A stretch of DNA of 45,002 bases from an uncultured Eubacteriales bacterium (GTDB lineage Bacteria; Bacillota; Clostridia; Peptostreptococcales; Anaerovoracaceae), in NCBI GenBank assembly GCA_902796965.1, contig CADBRA010000003.1:1-45002 (forward strand). Direction: 5' to 3'. The notes beneath the pieces are model-generated. The model was not told the origin of the DNA. It was given only the letters and a program-made list of their open reading frames with translations, and did no database searches. The translations under genes were made by a program, and so were the position numbers. Shown here piece by piece: positions 27,143 to 36,464 of this stretch (its first letter is position 1; every line of letters begins with the position of its first letter).

Positions 27143-30100
27143 TATTCCGCTCCTCCTTCATATTCTTTGAATGCGCTCTCGACCGCCTGGTCGTAACTCA
27201 TTCCCTTCTGCTCATATTTTGTTACGAGTCCGAGCATGCGCTTGTAATCATGCGGCATGATCTTCCTGAACTTAGGCAGATATTCCTCGAAGTTCTCGAG
27301 AATTTTTTTGCCTTTTGGCGAGCCTGTGTATTTAACGTGTTCTTCGATCATTCCGCGCAGTTCTGCGACGTCTGTGTTTCTTACGACCTTTTCATATGAA
27401 ACCATGCTTCTGTTGAGCTTCATATAGACATCGCCTTCTTCATCGAGCACATATGCGATGCCGCCTGACATGCCGGCCGCAAGGTTTTCACCAACAGGTC
27501 CGAGGATTACGACTCTTCCGCCGGTCATGTATTCGATTCCGTGATTTCCCACACCTTCAACCACAGCTGTGGCACCTGAATTTCTGACGCAGAATCTCTC
27601 TCCCGCCACGCCGTTTACGAAGAGTTTGCCTGATGTAGCACCGTAGAGCGCTACATTTCCGATTATGATGTTCTCTTCAGGCTTGAAATTAATTCCACTA
27701 GGCGGATAGACGATTATCTTGCCGCCGCTCATGCCTTTGCCGAGGTAGTCGTTGCTGTCACCGCAGAGTTCAAGCGTCATGCCCTTTGGCAGGAATGCTC
27801 CGAAACTCTGACCGCCTGTGCCTTTGCACCTTATGAAATATGTGTCGTCTTCGAGAGTATTGCCATAAAGCTCAGTGATTCTCGATCCAAACACCGTTCC
27901 GAATGCTCTGTCTGTATTTGAAACATTGATGTTTATCGTCGACGGTTCTCCCTTTCTCAGCTTCGCTCCGAGCGTCTTGAACAGTACAGTCTCGTCCTTT
28001 GTCTTGTCTATCTTAAAATCGAATGAATCAGACGGAACGAATGTGCGTTTTACATCGCTGCCCGTATAAGGATTGTCGAGGAGCGGATGCAGGTCGACAG
28101 AGCCTGCCTTCTCCTTGAGCATATCTTCGTCAGGTTCAAGCATGTCGGTTCTTCCAACCATTTCATCGACAGTTCTGAAGCCGAGCTTTGCCATGTATTC
28201 TCTCAGTTCCTGAGCTATGAAGAACATGCAGTTCTTTACATACTCAGGCTTGCCTCTGAATCTCTTTCTGAGAACAGGATTCTGAGTCGCAATTCCCATA
28301 GGACAGCTGTCTCTGTTGCATACTCTCATCATCACGCATCCCATTGCAACCATAGGAAGCGTAGCAAAACTGAATTCCTCAGCGCCGAGCAGCGCGGCGA
28401 CTGCAACATCTCTGCCCGTCATGAGCTTTCCATCTGTCTCGAGCTTTACTCTCGTTCTCAGCCCGTTAACGATAAGCGTCTGGTGAGCTTCTGCAAGACC
28501 GAGCTCCCACGGCAGCCCGGCACCAGTTGTCGAGTTCGCCGGCGCTGCTCCCGTGCCGCCATCATAACCCGAAATGAGAATTACCTCAGCGCCGGCCTTT
28601 GCTACGCCGGCCGCCACAGTACCGACACCGGCCTCCGATACAAGCTTGACGTTTATCGCGGCTTTCCTGTTTGCCGACTTGAGATCGTAGATGAGCTGTG
28701 CCAGATCTTCTATTGAATATATGTCATGATGAGGCGGAGGTGATATGAGACCTACTCCAGGCGTTGAGAACCTTGTTGCAGCAATCTCAGGGTATACCTT
28801 TCTGCCAGGCAAATGTCCGCCTTCTCCAGGCTTTGCGCCCTGTGCCATCTTTATCTGTATTTCTTTCGCACTCACAAGATATTCAGATGTCACGCCGAAC
28901 CTTGCCGATGCCACCTGCTTGATTGCACTATTCTTATTAACTCCATTTCTCGGTTTGAACCGTTCAGCGTGTTCTCCGCCCTCACCCGTGTTCGATTTGC
29001 CGCCGATCTCATTCATGGCAATAGCGAGCGTCTCGTGAGCCTCGAGCGACAGCGCGCCATAAGACATCGCGCCGACCTTGAATCTCTTTACTATGGATTC
29101 GACACTTTCAACCTCGGACAGAGGCACTCCCTTTTCAGGGAACCTGAACTTCATCAGATCTCTGATATGAGAAGGCGAATCAGAGTCCTCTATCATCGCT
29201 GCATATTCCTTAAATTTACTGTAGCTGCCTGTTCTGACTGCACTCTGAAATGCGTCTATCGTCGCCGGATTGTACAGATGTTTTTCTCCGCCGTTCACAT
29301 TTTTTCTGAATCCCATGCTCTTAGGAGTAAGATCGGTCATGAGTCCCAGAGGATCGAACGCTCTGTTGTGCCTTTCGAGAGTATCCTTCTCGATATCAGC
29401 GAGCGTCATGCCACCGACGGGACTGAGCGTGTTTGTAAAGTATTTGTCTATGACTTCCTTGTCTATTCCTACAGCCTCGAATATCTGTGCCCCCATGTAT
29501 GACTGTATCGTTGAAATCCCCATTTTGGAAGCTATCCTGAGCACGCCGGCAAGTACACCGTTGCAGTAGTCCTCAGACGCCGCGTAATAATCTTTGTCGA
29601 GTATATTGCTGTCGACCATGTCCTTTATCGTGTCGAGTGCCAGATATGGATTGATCGCTGTGGCACCATAGCCGAGCAGCGTAGCGAAATGGTGGATTTC
29701 CCTCGGCTCGCCGCTCTCGAGAATTATAGAGAGCTGAGTCCTGTTCTTTGTCCTGACGAGGTGCTGCTGAACGGCTGAAACAGCGAGCAGCGAAGGCACT
29801 GGAACATGGTATTCGTCAACATCCCTGTCGCTCAGTATGATGATATTCGTGCCATCCCTTACAGCTCTGTCCACGAGCAGGAAGATGTCGTCGATCGCGT
29901 CCTCGAGCGAAGTTCCTTTATAATATGTGATAGGAATGACCTTTACTTTATATCCCTCTATCTTTGTATACTTGATTTTCAGCAGATCTGTGTTCGTGAG
30001 AATCGGGTTCCTGATCCTGATCGACTTGCAGTTTTCCGGAGTTACGTTGAGCATATTGCCAGATGCCCCCAGATAGACATGAGTCGATGTTACTATTTCC

Positions 30101-31707
30101 TCTCTTATTGCGTCTATAGGCGGGTTCGTTACCTGTGCGAACAGCTGCTTGAAATAACTGAACAGCGGCGGATTCTTTCTCGAAAGAAACGGAAGCGGCG
30201 TGTCTGCGCCCATGGCAACAATCGGCTCCTCTCCATTTACCGCTGTATTTTTCAAGTACCAGTTAATATCTTCATATGTATATCCGAAAACAGTCTGAAA
30301 CCTCATCAGTTCTTCCCTCGTGTACTGAATGTCGGCCTTGTTCGGAATCTTTATATCCGAGAGCTTTGTGAGATTTTCCTCGAGCCACTCGCCGTAAGGG
30401 TGCTCCGTCGCGTATTTCATCTTGATCTCATCATCCGAGATGATACGCCCCTGCTTTGTGTCGACCAGCAGCATCTTACCAGGACGCAGTCTGTCCTTCA
30501 TTACGATCTCGTCCGGATCTATGTCAAGAACGCCAACTTCCGACGAAAGTATCAGATATCCGTCCTTCGTGACATAGTATCTCGAAGGGCGCAGTCCGTT
30601 TCTGTCGAGCACGGCGCCCATGACATCGCCGTCGCTGAAGAGTATCGATGCCGGTCCGTCCCACGGTTCCATCAGCGTCGCCTCATACTGATAGAAATCG
30701 CGCTTCTTCTGATCCATGTTCCTGTTGTTCGCCCACGGCTCTGGTATGCACACCATGAGCGCTTTGGGCAGGTCTATGCCTTCCATCATCAGGAACTCGA
30801 GCGTATTGTCGAGCATCGCCGAATCGCTCGCCCAGTGATCAACAGCCGGGAGCACCTTGTAAAGGTCCTCCTCGCCGAGCATTCCGCCCTGCATCGTCTC
30901 CTCACGTGAGTACATCTTGTTGACATTGCCTCGTATCGTGTTTATCTCGCCGTTGTGAACGATGAGTCTGTTCGGATGCGCTCTCTCCCATGATGGGAAT
31001 GTGTTCGTCGAGAATCTCGAATGCACTATCGCTATAGCTGATTTGAAATTCTCATCCTGAAGATCCAGGTAAAACGCTCTCAGCTGTCCGACGAGAAACA
31101 TACCTTTATATACTATCGTCCTGCTCGAAAGCGAACATACATAAGTCCTGTGATCCGCCTTTTCAAATATTCTTCTGACTATATAGAGCTTCCTGTCGAA
31201 TTCGATTCCCTGCCGCACATTCCTCGGTCTCTTTATGAAACACTGATATATAGACGGCATGCTGTCATACGCCTTTTGTCCGAGGACATCAGCCTTTATC
31301 GGAACCCGGCGCCAGCCGAGCAGCTTAAGTCCCTCTTTTTTGAGAACGACCTCGAACAGCTTCATGGACTGCTTCAGCTGAAGCTCATCCTGCGGAAAGA
31401 AGAACATGCCGACGCCAAAGCTCCCGTCAGCCGGCAGCCCCATCTGAGATTCCTTTTCGGCAAAAAATGAATGCGGAATCTGAAGCAGAATGCCGACGCC
31501 GTCGCCTGTTTCGCCGGACGCATCCTTTCCTGCCCTGTGCTCAAGCCTCTCGACGATCGTAAGGGCATTATCCACTGTTTTATGCGACTTCCTGCCCTCT
31601 ATATTAACTATAGCGCCTATTCCACAGTTATCGTGCTCATATGAGCTGTCATACATAGGCGGTCTGTCGTGCACAGTCCCAAACAAATCTTCGCGCCTGT
31701 TTTCCAT
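27142..31707 (-). CDS. gltB: Glutamate synthase large (alpha) subunit
   Basis: It converts glutamine plus 2-oxoglutarate to two glutamate. The protein is 1,521 residues from the ATG at 31707, which has GGGAGGG about 6 bases upstream. Cys28 in HDNCGIGAIVNI would become the N-terminal nucleophile after removal of a 27-residue propeptide, as in known GltB. The class II amidotransferase domain is followed by the central domain, the FMN-binding TIM barrel, the Fe-S ligands CVMMRVCNRDSCPMG near 1122 and the C-terminal GXGXG beta-helix. It has a promoter, a leader hairpin and an overlapping gltD. Confidence 0.97.
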   Translation of the reverse strand: MENRREDLFGTVHDRPPMYDSSYEHDNCGIGAIVNIEGRKSHKTVDNALTIVERLEHRAGKDASGETGDGVGILLQIPHSFFAEKESQMGLPADGSFGVGMFFFPQDELQLKQSMKLFEVVLKKEGLKLLGWRRVPIKADVLGQKAYDSMPSIYQCFIKRPRNVRQGIEFDRKLYIVRRIFEKADHRTYVCSLSSRTIVYKGMFLVGQLRAFYLDLQDENFKSAIAIVHSRFSTNTFPSWERAHPNRLIVHNGEINTIRGNVNKMYSREETMQGGMLGEEDLYKVLPAVDHWASDSAMLDNTLEFLMMEGIDLPKALMVCIPEPWANNRNMDQKKRDFYQYEATLMEPWDGPASILFSDGDVMGAVLDRNGLRPSRYYVTKDGYLILSSEVGVLDIDPDEIVMKDRLRPGKMLLVDTKQGRIISDDEIKMKYATEHPYGEWLEENLTKLSDIKIPNKADIQYTREELMRFQTVFGYTYEDINWYLKNTAVNGEEPIVAMGADTPLPFLSRKNPPLFSYFKQLFAQVTNPPIDAIREEIVTSTHVYLGASGNMLNVTPENCKSIRIRNPILTNTDLLKIKYTKIEGYKVKVIPITYYKGTSLEDAIDDIFLLVDRAVRDGTNIIILSDRDVDEYHVPVPSLLAVSAVQQHLVRTKNRTQLSIILESGEPREIHHFATLLGYGATAINPYLALDTIKDMVDSNILDKDYYAASEDYCNGVLAGVLRIASKMGISTIQSYMGAQIFEAVGIDKEVIDKYFTNTLSPVGGMTLADIEKDTLERHNRAFDPLGLMTDLTPKSMGFRKNVNGGEKHLYNPATIDAFQSAVRTGSYSKFKEYAAMIEDSDSPSHIRDLMKFRFPEKGVPLSEVESVESIVKRFKVGAMSYGALSLEAHETLAIAMNEIGGKSNTGEGGEHAERFKPRNGVNKNSAIKQVASARFGVTSEYLVSAKEIQIKMAQGAKPGEGGHLPGRKVYPEIAATRFSTPGVGLISPPPHHDIYSIEDLAQLIYDLKSANRKAAINVKLVSEAGVGTVAAGVAKAGAEVILISGYDGGTGAAPANSTTGAGLPWELGLAEAHQTLIVNGLRTRVKLETDGKLMTGRDVAVAALLGAEEFSFATLPMVAMGCVMMRVCNRDSCPMGIATQNPVLRKRFRGKPEYVKNCMFFIAQELREYMAKLGFRTVDEMVGRTDMLEPDEDMLKEKAGSVDLHPLLDNPYTGSDVKRTFVPSDSFDFKIDKTKDETVLFKTLGAKLRKGEPSTININVSNTDRAFGTVFGSRITELYGNTLEDDTYFIRCKGTGGQSFGAFLPKGMTLELCGDSNDYLGKGMSGGKIIVYPPSGINFKPEENIIIGNVALYGATSGKLFVNGVAGERFCVRNSGATAVVEGVGNHGIEYMTGGRVVILGPVGENLAAGMSGGIAYVLDEEGDVYMKLNRSMVSYEKVVRNTDVAELRGMIEEHVKYTGSPKGKKILENFEEYLPKFRKIMPHDYKRMLGLVTKYEQKGMSYDQAVESAFKEYEGGAE

Positions 31708-31773
31708 CAGTATCCCTCCCTGAATCCTCTGTCTTAAGCAGATGGATGCCATTCCATAAAAAATTCTCGAGTG

Positions 31774-31803
31774 AAAAAATTGTCTCACTGAGACAGCGAG
31801 ACA
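31774..31803 (-). promoter_or_regulatory. Terminator-like hairpin in the gltB leader
   Basis: On the minus strand TGTCTC-GC-TGTCTC-AGT-GAGACA-ATTTTTT: a 6-bp stem with a 3-base loop before six T (31774-31795), with an extra upstream copy of TGTCTC (31798-31803) able to replace the first arm. It lies about 20-50 bases after the expected transcript start. This arrangement fits an attenuator or an operator; the role is inferred. Confidence 0.5.
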
Positions 31804-31830
31804 AAATGTGTACAATGTATAGTTGTATCC

Positions 31831-31858
31831 ATTATAGACTTGATTTATTTTAAGTCAA
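31831..31858 (-). promoter_or_regulatory. Sigma-A promoter of gltBD
   Basis: TTGACT (31853-31858), a 16-base spacer and perfect TATAAT (31831-31836) on the minus strand. The rest of the gap to hypB (31860-32190) holds the small stems GAGC-TCC-GCTC (31925-31935) and CGGCGC-TGAA-GCGCCG (31941-31956) and no gene. Confidence 0.75.
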
Positions 31859-32191
31859 ATGCGCTATTCTTTAATAATAAGAAAATATTTCGGAATTTTT
31901 CAAATAAAAGCAAAATTCTTTTGAGAGCTCCGCTCACCGACGGCGCTGAAGCGCCGAAAAACCGCTGATACAGAACATATTAATTTCTTTGCCGGCGGAG
32001 ACGGCGCAGAATCTGTTTCTAATGCATTTCATACGCGTCACTGTTAATACGCTGTAAGGTTGATCACAGCGCGACGCATAAGCAACGGTTTTTACTATTA
32101 TAACGCATCAGCGTGTAAAAGTAATATACCAGCAGAAATAATTTTTGGATTTCCGTAAATGTCCGGAAGCGCTGTTATTAATCGGGGATCA

Positions 32192-32854
32192 TCAGAATGT
32201 TTTACTGATGCTTTTAGCTTTGCACTGCTCGCGGAGCCAGTCAAGCCACTGCTCAAGTCCTTTCTCGTGCAGCACATCCATCTCGTAGATCGGAGCATCG
32301 GCGTTAAGACCTCTGATGTCTTTTTTGGCCGATTCCATGTCGAAGTTCGTATACGGGAGCAGATCCGTCTTAGTAATGAGCACGACTCCGGCTTCGCTGA
32401 ACAGCAGCGGGTACTTGGCCGGCTTGTCGTCGCCCTCGACAACGCTCAGAACTGCTACTTTGCAGTCTTCTCCCAAGTCAAACTCTGCCGGGCACACAAG
32501 GTTCCCTACATTTTCTATGATCAGAATATCGATGTCAGAGAGATCGAAGTCGGACGCAGCCTGCGACGTTATCTCGGCACTGAGGTGGCATCCACCTGCT
32601 GTATTGACCTGAACCGTCGGCACATTGTATTTCCCTATTCGCTCTGCATCTCTTGTAGTATAGATATCACCTTCTATGACCGCAAGTCTGAATTCATCCT
32701 TCAGTGCTTCGATTGTCTTCTCGAGGAGCGTCGTCTTCCCGCAGCCCGGCGAGCCTATTATGTTGATGACAAGTGTCCCTCCAAACAGATCTCTGTTTTC
32801 ATCTGCCTGATTATCATTTTCCTGCAGTATATCCTGTTCCATATAAACTTTCAT
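32192..32854 (-). CDS. hypB: Hydrogenase/urease nickel incorporation GTPase HypB
   Basis: This GTPase delivers nickel to HypA and then to [NiFe] enzymes. The 220-residue protein has the P-loop GSPGCGKTT at 34-42, the metal-site residues Cys88-His89, Cys120 in NLVCPAEFDLG, and a TKTD guanine motif. It lacks the N-terminal CxxCGC motif and any histidine-rich nickel store, so it is the short form. The ATG at 32854 has GAGGGGG about 6 bases upstream. It starts one base after the hypA stop. Confidence 0.95.
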   Translation of the reverse strand: MKVYMEQDILQENDNQADENRDLFGGTLVINIIGSPGCGKTTLLEKTIEALKDEFRLAVIEGDIYTTRDAERIGKYNVPTVQVNTAGGCHLSAEITSQAASDFDLSDIDILIIENVGNLVCPAEFDLGEDCKVAVLSVVEGDDKPAKYPLLFSEAGVVLITKTDLLPYTNFDMESAKKDIRGLNADAPIYEMDVLHEKGLEQWLDWLREQCKAKSISKTF

Positions 32855-32855
32855 G

Positions 32856-33203
32856 CTATTCCCCCTCAAATGATTCTATATAAAGCTCGCTGCCTGAAAT
32901 TATCTCGAAATTCGTGATACCGCATTTAGGACACCTGACGTCATGAAAATCTTCTTTCTGATATTCTGTCCCGCAGTCTCTGCATTTTAAAATAACCGGC
33001 GTAACTTTCATCTCAAGAACAGCGTCCTCAAATATCGGTCTGTTTCTCTTAAGCGTGCGGAACGCTGCCTGCATGAGGTTCGGCAGCGCTCCGCGCAGCT
33101 CTCCTGTGACAAGCTGTATGCTCTTCACTCTCGTAATTCCGAGTCCGGCTGCTCTGTGCTCCACCGCATTCAGTGTAAACTGAACAAGCGACGTTTCATG
33201 CAT
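32856..33203 (-). CDS. hypA: Hydrogenase nickel metallochaperone HypA
   Basis: The 115-residue protein has the N-terminal MHE nickel site, with His2, and a zinc site of Cys74/Cys77 and Cys91/Cys94. The ATG at 33203 puts His2 in the required place and has AAGGAG about 7 bases upstream. It heads the hypA-hypB pair. No hydrogenase or other hyp gene is present here, so the client enzyme is elsewhere. Confidence 0.95.
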   Translation of the reverse strand: MHETSLVQFTLNAVEHRAAGLGITRVKSIQLVTGELRGALPNLMQAAFRTLKRNRPIFEDAVLEMKVTPVILKCRDCGTEYQKEDFHDVRCPKCGITNFEIISGSELYIESFEGE

Positions 33204-33262
33204 CTGCTGCTCCTTTCCTCTGCACGCCCTGATCCTGCAAAGCTTCAATAAAATATGCACAT

Positions 33263-33268
33263 ATTATA
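33263..33268 (-). promoter_or_regulatory. Extended -10 promoter of hypAB
   Basis: TGA followed by TATAAT on the minus strand, 60 bases before hypA. No convincing -35 box. Confidence 0.5.
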
Positions 33269-33310
33269 TCACACGAACTTTTCACGGCTGCCGTCAATGT
33301 ACTGCTGCCG

Positions 33311-33350
33311 ACTGTATTTATATTTAACAGACTGTATTTATATTTAACAG
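33311..33350. repeat. Perfect tandem duplication of a 20-bp AT-rich unit
   Basis: Unit ACTGTATTTATATTTAACAG occurs twice head to tail, with no mismatch, in the divergent gap between hypA and the HAD phosphatase gene. Confidence 0.95.
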
Positions 33351-33449
33351 AAAATAAATAGATCAGGTTCCAGTTCTTATGTAACTTTCATTCTGTTTGC
33401 TGCCGCCGTCGGTTAACGCAGATTTTACAGAACATTCACACAACCTTGA

Positions 33450-33478
33450 TTGTATACACAACACGTCTCTGATAAGAT
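33450..33478 (+). promoter_or_regulatory. Possible promoter of the HAD phosphatase gene
   Basis: TTGTAT (33450-33455), 17 bases, TAAGAT (33473-33478). Moderate match, 55 bases before the start. Confidence 0.4.
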
Positions 33479-33532
33479 AAAGGTGGAAAGAAATAGTGAT
33501 ATTAAAGAAATTAAATCGGAAGGAGTGATTTA

Positions 33533-34345
33533 ATGACAACAGTAAACAAAGAAACACTTAAAGAACAACTCAGCCAGATTGACGGTTTCATCTGCGACAT
33601 GGACGGCGTAATCTATTACGGCAGCAAGCTTCTGCCTGGTGTAAAGGAATTTGTCAACTGGCTTAAAGAAAATAACAAAAGCTATCTTTTCCTGACAAAC
33701 GCGAGCGACAAATCGCCCGCAGATCTGCGAGGAAAGCTTCTCAATCTCGGTCTCGACGTAGACGAATCTCATTTTTACACGAGCGCGCTCGCTACCGCGC
33801 GCTTTCTGGCGAGTCAGTCGCCCGGCTGCTCCGCATATGTAATCGGAGAACCCGGACTCATTAACGCGCTGTATGATCAGGGGATCAGCATGAATGACAC
33901 AAATCCCGACTATGTGGTCGTTGGCGAAGGGCATAATTACAATTACGAAACTATAATCAAGGCATGCAACATGGTCAACAACGGAGCACGGCTGATCGGC
34001 ACAAATTATGACATCACAGGACCGCGCGACGGCGGAATCGGACCTGCCTGCAGGGCGTTCACTGCTCCCATAGAGCTTGCCACAGGCAAGAATGCGTATT
34101 TTATAGGAAAGCCGAATCCGCTTATGGTCCGTACCGGCCTCAGAATGCTCGGAACTCACTCTGAAAAGTCGGCCATAATCGGCGACAGGATGGATACCGA
34201 CATCGTATCTGGCATAGAGACTGGCATGCACACGTTCCTCGTGCTTACCGGCGTTACCGACATGCACACTGTCGATAAGTTTCCATACAGGCCTGAATAT
34301 ATTTTAAAAGGTGTATGCGATATACCGGAAGCGTTCAGAGACTGA
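33533..34345 (+). CDS. HAD superfamily subclass IIA phosphatase (NagD-like)
   Basis: The 270-residue protein has the HAD motif I DMDGVIYYG, with Asp22 nucleophile and Asp24. LFLTNAS is motif II, a large C2-type cap follows, and GDRMDTD near 214 is motif IV. NagD-type enzymes dephosphorylate nucleotides, sugar phosphates or p-nitrophenyl phosphate; the substrate here is unknown. GGAAGGAG lies 7 bases before the ATG. It is a single gene with its own terminator. Confidence 0.92.
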   Translation: MTTVNKETLKEQLSQIDGFICDMDGVIYYGSKLLPGVKEFVNWLKENNKSYLFLTNASDKSPADLRGKLLNLGLDVDESHFYTSALATARFLASQSPGCSAYVIGEPGLINALYDQGISMNDTNPDYVVVGEGHNYNYETIIKACNMVNNGARLIGTNYDITGPRDGGIGPACRAFTAPIELATGKNAYFIGKPNPLMVRTGLRMLGTHSEKSAIIGDRMDTDIVSGIETGMHTFLVLTGVTDMHTVDKFPYRPEYILKGVCDIPEAFRD

Positions 34346-34402
34346 CCGCCGTTCTTTCAATACATCGCGGCAGCCATCAATTGAATTCTTCATTTTTTCG
34401 TG

Positions 34403-34439
34403 GTCCCGGAGCGAAATCTCGCTGCGGGGCTGTTTTTTT
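34403..34439 (+). terminator. Rho-independent terminator of the HAD gene
   Basis: An interrupted stem, GTCCCG with a G-G mismatch then AGCG/CGCT, closes a 6-base loop and is followed by TGTTTTTTT. It is about 60 bases past the stop. Confidence 0.8.
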
Positions 34440-34487
34440 GTTAATCGTGCAAACTCCGCTGTCGTTTAATGTCCTGTGAATTACGCC

Positions 34488-34985
34488 CTATTTTCTCGCG
34501 CACTCTGCGTCTTTTCCTTGGAGAATATCCAGTCCGTGCTTGAGCGACGGGAGAACAGGTCCGAGTACTTCTTCAATCGCTTTAGGACTGCCTGGCAGGT
34601 TTACTATAAGTGTATTGCCCCTGATTCCCGACTCGGCTCTTGAAAGCATAGCTCTCATCGTTATTTCAAGGCTGATGCTTCTCATAGCCTCTGAGATTCC
34701 AGGCGTACGGCGCTCAATAACATCGAGAGTTGCCTCAGGCGTCACATCGCGCTTAGAAAACCCAGTTCCTCCGGTCGTGACTATGAGATCTATGCCCTCC
34801 TCATCAGCCATTTTTATCATGGCAGCCGAGAGCTGCTCTCTTTCGTCAGGGAGCATTACATAATCAGCAACTTCATAGTCGTCTGCAAACTGTTCGACGA
34901 TCTCTCTGATCTTTGGGCCTCCCTTGTCTTCTCTCTCTCCTCTTGATCCCTTGTCGCTCGACGTTATAATTCCTACTTTATACAT
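34488..34985 (-). CDS. MogA/MoaB-type molybdopterin cofactor protein
   Basis: The 165-residue protein has the MoCF-binding TTGGTGFSKRDVTPEA at 70-85 and the GSPKA segment near the C-terminus. Family members adenylylate molybdopterin before metal insertion. It cannot be assigned firmly to MogA or MoaB by eye. AAAGGA lies about 7 bases before the ATG at 34985. No other moa or mod gene is in the window. It follows the FAD oxidoreductase by 99 bases on the same strand. Confidence 0.9.
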   Translation of the reverse strand: MYKVGIITSSDKGSRGEREDKGGPKIREIVEQFADDYEVADYVMLPDEREQLSAAMIKMADEEGIDLIVTTGGTGFSKRDVTPEATLDVIERRTPGISEAMRSISLEITMRAMLSRAESGIRGNTLIVNLPGSPKAIEEVLGPVLPSLKHGLDILQGKDAECARK

Positions 34986-35084
34986 TGTCGTTTCCTTTCT
35001 CCGGGTCAGTGCCCGCCTGATACCGTGCCGGCAGGAATGTCCGCCATACACGGATTTTCTCACACGAATTGCCCGATATAACCA

Positions 35085-36464
35085 TCAGCATTTTTCTGCA
35101 AGTATGCGCGCGAGCAGAACACCGCTCGCCGATGCCTGCGAAAGAGAATGCGTTACGCCCGAGCCGTCGCCGAGCGCATACAGACCTTTTACTTTTGTCT
35201 CCATGTTGTTGTCGACTTCAACCTTTGAATTGTAGAACTTGACCTCGACGCCGTAGAGCAGTGTGTCCTCGTTCGCCGTGCCCGGTGCTATCCTGTCTAG
35301 CGCATATATCATCTCTATGATATCGTCAAGCTGACGCTTAGGAATCACGAGGCTCAGATCGCCCGGCGTCGCAGCGAGCGTCGGACGCGTGAAGCATTTC
35401 TCCATGCGCCTCTCAGAGCTCCTTCTGCCTTTTACAAGATCACCGAAGCGCTGCAGCAGAACTCCGCCCCCGAGCATGTTCGAAAGCTTGGCTATAGATT
35501 CTCCATATTCGTTGCTGTCATCAAACGGTTCAGTGAGCTGGTTGGTTACGAGCAGCGCAAAATTAGTATTTTCTGATCTTAGCGCCGGATCGGCGTAGCT
35601 GTGGCCGTTAACTGTAACTATGCCGTTCGTGTTCTCCGACACGACCTCTCCGTACGGATTCATGCAGAACGTCCTTACCATGTCGTTATACTGATCTGTC
35701 TTATAGACAAGCTTGCTCTCATAGACCTCATCCGTGATGTGCTTGAAAACCTCTGCCGGCAGCTCTACTCTGACACCTATGTCGACTCTGTTGCTCTTCA
35801 TATTTATATCGAACTTGCGGCATATCGATGACATCCAGTCAGAGCCCGACCTGCCTGAAGCGAGCACGAGATTGTCACACTCAAACGTCTCGCCCTTTGA
35901 TGTCTTAACGATGAAAACTCCGTCCCTTTTGTCGACATCCGTCACCGCATCGAAAAACCTCATATCGATACTGCCCTTGGTGTATTCGTAAACTTTAGCC
36001 AGTATATCTCTGTTCCGGTCAGTTCCGAGATGCCTTACGCTTGCGTCCAGCAGGTGCAGGTTGTTCTTGAGTGCCAGCGTCTTGAGATCTGACGATTTTG
36101 TCGAATACAGCCTTGCTTCATTCCCGTCGAGCTCGCACAGCACGCTGTCCACATAGAGCATCAGTTCCATTGCCTTTTCGCGTCCTACGTATCTGTACAG
36201 ATCCCCGCCGAACTCGTTTGTGATGTTGTACTTTCCATCTGAAAGCGCTCCTGCGCCGCCGTATCCGTTCATGATGCTGCAGCTGCTGCACTTTATGCAT
36301 TTGTCCGTTATTCCCTTTTTTATAGGACATATGCGCTGCTCAAGCGGAGATCCCTTTTCCAGCATGAGCACCCGGGCGCCGACGCCGAGTTTTGTCAGTT
36401 CATAAGTCATGAAAACACCGCTCGCACCAGCGCCGGCGATTATTATGTCGTATTTGTTGTTCAT
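35085..36464 (-). CDS. FAD-dependent oxidoreductase (COG2509-like)
   Basis: The 459-residue protein begins with a Rossmann FAD site, DIIIAGAGASGVFMTYEL (about 6-23). A cysteine cluster near residue 55, CPIKKGITDKCIKCSSC, and YGGAGALSDGKYN follow, and a C-terminal FAD segment, GLYALGDGSGVTHSL, ends the protein. This pattern fits the uncharacterised FAD-dependent dehydrogenases often annotated NAD(P)/FAD-dependent oxidoreductase. The physiological substrate is unknown. GGAGG lies 8 bases before the ATG at 36464. Confidence 0.88.
   Translation of the reverse strand: MNNKYDIIIAGAGASGVFMTYELTKLGVGARVLMLEKGSPLEQRICPIKKGITDKCIKCSSCSIMNGYGGAGALSDGKYNITNEFGGDLYRYVGREKAMELMLYVDSVLCELDGNEARLYSTKSSDLKTLALKNNLHLLDASVRHLGTDRNRDILAKVYEYTKGSIDMRFFDAVTDVDKRDGVFIVKTSKGETFECDNLVLASGRSGSDWMSSICRKFDINMKSNRVDIGVRVELPAEVFKHITDEVYESKLVYKTDQYNDMVRTFCMNPYGEVVSENTNGIVTVNGHSYADPALRSENTNFALLVTNQLTEPFDDSNEYGESIAKLSNMLGGGVLLQRFGDLVKGRRSSERRMEKCFTRPTLAATPGDLSLVIPKRQLDDIIEMIYALDRIAPGTANEDTLLYGVEVKFYNSKVEVDNNMETKVKGLYALGDGSGVTHSLSQASASGVLLARILAEKC

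Noticed and set aside
29806-30909. A 367-codon plus-strand frame opposite gltB, and a 278-codon minus-strand frame (22192-23028) opposite nadE
   Set aside because: Both are antisense to unmistakable full-length genes, have no family features or ribosome sites, and arise from the codon pattern of the real gene.
31708-31815. N-terminal extension of gltB
   Set aside because: It runs through the leader hairpin and T-tract. The ATG at 31707 has a strong ribosome site and places the nucleophile cysteine behind a normal propeptide.
31708-31860. Glutamine riboswitch in the gltB leader
   Set aside because: The conserved core of that class is missing; only a simple TGTCTC/GAGACA hairpin is seen.
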